33,200 nt of DNA, from NCBI GenBank assembly GCA_903831635.1, contig CAIKYN010000227.1, forward strand, positions 1 to 33,200. The letters run 5' to 3'. Of this stretch, positions 30,862-33,200 are shown in pieces. The number at the start of each line of letters is the position of its first letter. Within the stretch, counting starts at the first letter, position 1. The notes beneath the pieces are model-generated. The model saw only the letters and a program-made list of their open reading frames with translations. It made no database searches and was not told the origin of the DNA. The DNA comes from an uncultured Spartobacteria bacterium. GTDB lineage: Bacteria; Verrucomicrobiota; Verrucomicrobiia; Chthoniobacterales; UBA6821. Position numbers and translations under genes: made by a program.

Positions 30862-31902
30862 TTAGGCGCTGATCTTCTTAAGCAGGTCGACACAGCGGTT
30901 GGAATAACCCCACTCGTTGTCGTACCAGGAAACGAGCTTGAAGAACTTGTCATTAAGTTCAATGCCCGAACCTGCGTCGAAGATGCTGGAGCGGGTGTCA
31001 TGGATGAAGTCGCTGGAGACAACTTCGTCCTCGGTGTAGCCAAGGATACCCTTGAGGTAGGTCTCGCTGGCCTTCTTCATGGCGGCACAGATTTCCTTGT
31101 AGCTGGTGGCCTTGGTGGTCTTGACCGTGAGGTCAACGACAGAAACGGTCGGGGTCGGTACGCGGAACGACATGCCGGTCAACTTGCCCTTCACTTCAGG
31201 GCAGACAAGGGCGACGGCCTTCGCGGCTCCGGTGGTGGAGGGGATGATGTTGATGGCTGCCGAGCGGCCTCCCTTCCAATCCTTCTTGGAGGGACCATCG
31301 ACAGTCTTCTGGGTGGCGGTGTAGCTGTGCACCGTGGTCATGAGACCCTCCTCGATGCCGAATCCCTCCTTCAGGAGAACATGGACAACGGGAGCAAGGC
31401 AGTTCGTGGTGCAGCTGGCGTTTGAGATGATGTGGTGCTTGGAGATGTCGAGTTTGTCATCGTTCACACCCATGACGACGGTAATGTCCTCGTTCTTGCC
31501 GGGAGCGGAGATGATGACCTTCTTGGCACCTGCGGTGAGGTGTCCTTTTGCCTTTTCACCTTCGGTGAAGAGGCCGGTCGATTCGATGACGACATCGACG
31601 TTGAGATCTTTCCAGGGAAGAGCGGCGGGGCCCTCTTTCACTGCGAGGCATTTGATCTTATGACCATTGACCACCAGCGTGTCGTCCTCGGCAACCTCAG
31701 GAGATGATTTTTCGCTGTGGACCTCACCCTTGAAGACGCCCTGGGTGGAGTCGTATTTCACGAGGTAGGCAAGGTTGTCGGCAGGGACGAGATCGTTGAC
31801 GGCAACGACGTTGTACCCTTTCTCAAGGAGGCCCTGTTCGGCGATGGCACGGAAGACAAGGCGGCCGATGCGGCCGAACCCATTGATGGCAATATTAGGC
31901 AT
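30862..31902 (-). CDS. gap: glyceraldehyde-3-phosphate dehydrogenase
   Basis: A 346-residue phosphorylating glyceraldehyde-3-phosphate dehydrogenase. The nucleotide-binding segment INGFGRIGRLVFRA is at the N-terminus. The acidic Asp37 after the second strand (AVNDL) suggests preference for NAD and a glycolytic role. The catalytic Cys164 is in SNASCTTNCLAP, and the general base His192 is in TTVHSYTATQ. PSKKDWKGGRSAAINIIPST and SWYDNEWGYSNR are also present. The aroK terminator lies just upstream, leaving about 50 bases for a promoter, and a terminator follows directly, so gap is probably monocistronic. Confidence 0.97.
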   Translation of the reverse strand: MPNIAINGFGRIGRLVFRAIAEQGLLEKGYNVVAVNDLVPADNLAYLVKYDSTQGVFKGEVHSEKSSPEVAEDDTLVVNGHKIKCLAVKEGPAALPWKDLNVDVVIESTGLFTEGEKAKGHLTAGAKKVIISAPGKNEDITVVMGVNDDKLDISKHHIISNASCTTNCLAPVVHVLLKEGFGIEEGLMTTVHSYTATQKTVDGPSKKDWKGGRSAAINIIPSTTGAAKAVALVCPEVKGKLTGMSFRVPTPTVSVVDLTVKTTKATSYKEICAAMKKASETYLKGILGYTEDEVVSSDFIHDTRSSIFDAGSGIELNDKFFKLVSWYDNEWGYSNRCVDLLKKISA

Positions 31903-31954
31903 GGTGTTGGTGTTTGGTTGCCGGCGTCAGGGGTCGCACGGAGTTTGAAACTAT

Positions 31955-31977
31955 TAAAAAGACGGGGCTTCTCCGTC
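31955..31977 (-). terminator. intrinsic terminator after aroK
   Basis: GACGGGG pairs with CTCCGTC (one wobble) around a CTT loop. On the reverse strand it is followed directly by TTTTTAATAG. It lies 25 bases after the aroK stop and 53 bases before the gap start. Confidence 0.78.
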
Positions 31978-32001
31978 AATTTTAAACGGATGAGGTGGCG
32001 T

Positions 32002-32547
32002 TTATGAAGCTTCGGTGGAGACTTTTGGAATCCCACCTAGGGCAAGCACTCGGATAATTTCATCCACGGTCTGTTCGTGGGGAAGTCCCGTGGCATCGAC
32101 TTGAATGTCAGCCGTTGCTTCGTAAATAGGAATGCGCGATTCAAGAAGTGCATTAAAGGTGCTGCGGGGATTCTCCACGTCGAGGAGAGGGCGTTTGCGA
32201 TTTCGGCTTGCACGCTCAAAGAGTGTCTCCGGATCGGCATGCAGCCAGACAATCCTTCCGATTCGATGAAGAAGAGCCCTGTTCTCTTCGCGCAGGATGG
32301 CGCCGCCACCTGTTGCGAGAACGATGTTCTGAGCTTCGACTAGATCCCGAAGCTCTGCGGACTCACGCTCCCGAAAGCGCTCTTCTCCTTCGTTCGCAAA
32401 GAGATCACTGATGCTGGTGCCTTGGGCTCGTGCAATAATCAGGTCGTCGCTGTCGAGAAACTCGTGACTGAGCCGTTTCGCCAACCGTCGACCGATGCTA
32501 CTCTTCCCACAGCCCATGAAGCCGATGAGGACGATATTGGAATTCAT
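32002..32547 (-). CDS. aroK: shikimate kinase
   Basis: A 181-residue P-loop kinase that phosphorylates shikimate in chorismate synthesis. The Walker A motif GCGKSS lies at residues 12-17, the Mg-binding DSD at 32-34, the shikimate-binding segment ERFRERE near 56-62, the glycine-rich ATGGGAIL at 78-85, and the lid arginines in RNRKRPLLD near 115-123. Length matches the family. The gene is divergent from purE with a 101-base gap. It is followed by its own terminator. No other aromatic amino-acid gene is adjacent. Confidence 0.94.
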   Translation of the reverse strand: MNSNIVLIGFMGCGKSSIGRRLAKRLSHEFLDSDDLIIARAQGTSISDLFANEGEERFRERESAELRDLVEAQNIVLATGGGAILREENRALLHRIGRIVWLHADPETLFERASRNRKRPLLDVENPRSTFNALLESRIPIYEATADIQVDATGLPHEQTVDEIIRVLALGGIPKVSTEAS

Positions 32548-32648
32548 GCCGTTAGCCTACTCGTGATCGCAAAAAAGAACACCCTCGAACATGCTGTTGG
32601 CCGTCGAAGCGGATTGATTGAATCTGGCGTGGTGAATAGACTCAATGG

Positions 32649-33200
32649 ATGAGTTCCAAAAAAACGAAGTCATCCCAACCCACGACGAAATCGAAGTCTG
32701 CGAGTAAGGCTACAATTGCTGCTCCCTTGGTAGGGGTTGTCATGGGAAGTAAGAGCGACTGGGAGACGATGGGACATGCCGTGGCGCTGCTGGAGGAGTT
32801 CGGGGTTCCCTGCGAATACCGGGTCGTTTCCGCACACCGGATGCCCGATGTCATGGCCACTTATGCCAAGGAGGCTGAGGCGAGGGGACTGCATGCAATC
32901 ATTGCCGGGGCTGGCGGAGCTGCCCACTTGCCGGGAATGATTGCTGCCCAGACGACCGTGCCTGTCCTTGGGGTCCCGGTGAAGAGCCGCACCATGGAGG
33001 GATTTGACTCCCTGCTCTCGATTGTCCAGATGCCAGCCGGGATTCCCGTCGCCACATTCGCCATAGGCGAGGCGGGGGCTAAGAATGCTGCCTTGTTTGC
33101 GATCGCCCAGTTGGCCCTGCTCCATGAGGGGCTTGCTAGCAAACTTGCCACTTTTCGGAAAATCCAGACGAAGGCAGCCAGTGACAGTGTTCTGGAGCCT
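32649..33200 (+). CDS. purE: N5-carboxyaminoimidazole ribonucleotide mutase (3' end outside window)
   Basis: 184 residues are visible and no stop occurs before the window edge. The core from residue 28 is PurE: GVVMGSKSDWETM (29-41), the catalytic-loop SAHRMPD (61-67, His63), IIAGAGGAAHLPGMIAAQT, and GFDSLLSIVQMPAGIPVATF (118-137). This enzyme moves the carboxyl group of N5-CAIR to make CAIR in purine synthesis. The class I form is suggested by the SAHR loop and the SLLSIVQMP segment. The first 25 residues are a Lys/Ser/Thr-rich extension not usual in PurE; the first later Met (residue 32) would cut into the core strand, so the ATG at 32649 is preferred. purK is not visible. Confidence 0.92.
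   Translation, partial: MSSKKTKSSQPTTKSKSASKATIAAPLVGVVMGSKSDWETMGHAVALLEEFGVPCEYRVVSAHRMPDVMATYAKEAEARGLHAIIAGAGGAAHLPGMIAAQTTVPVLGVPVKSRTMEGFDSLLSIVQMPAGIPVATFAIGEAGAKNAALFAIAQLALLHEGLASKLATFRKIQTKAASDSVLEP

Overview
The window looks like a chromosomal segment of a Gram-negative bacterium, most likely Verrucomicrobiota or a close PVC relative. The lipid A gene lpxA and several lipobox signal peptides show an outer membrane. The PVC placement is an inference. It rests on the Kelch-symporter fusion, lipoprotein GH1 enzymes, a secreted cyclophilin with Ig-like repeats, and the near absence of Shine-Dalgarno sequences. No ribosomal RNA or other phylogenetic marker is present to settle it.

Layout. 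Positions 1-3445 hold a carbohydrate or ester region: a Kelch-sodium symporter fusion (partial at the left edge), an SGNH hydrolase and a secreted esterase. A nitroreductase follows. Positions 4234-7880 carry two diverging lipoprotein GH1 glycosidases with an unrecognised secreted protein between them. From 6540 to 11331 a chain of ATGA-overlapping or nearly abutting genes links the second GH1 to a D-lactate dehydrogenase, an oligopeptide-binding lipoprotein and a short-chain dehydrogenase. Then come a polyprenyl diphosphate synthase, RadC, a hairpin-rich intergenic element, LpxA and (reverse) the His-rich nickel chelatase LarC.

Positions 15645-22006 form one tight transcription unit: biosynthetic arginine decarboxylase speA, overlapping gcvT by one base, then gcvH and single-chain gcvP. 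A tRNA-Val(TAC) follows. The reverse strand then carries a 988-residue secreted cyclophilin with about six Ig-like repeats, a CCA-adding-type nucleotidyltransferase, oligopeptide permeases oppC and oppB, tpiA, pgk, gap and aroK. The right edge is the 5' part of purE on the forward strand.

The most notable non-core items are the secreted cyclophilin-repeat protein, the Kelch-symporter fusion, the twin GH1 lipoproteins with their unknown partner, the compact multi-hairpin element at 13250-13319, and a dispersed family of 7-bp tandem repeats between genes. One repeat block directly follows the stop codons of two unrelated genes. The glycolytic cluster is split by a strong terminator between gap and pgk. 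I did not find a CRISPR array, prophage, insertion sequence or recognisable defence system. No gene-free stretch exceeds 300 bases; the longest, 22105-22394, shows nothing I recognise.
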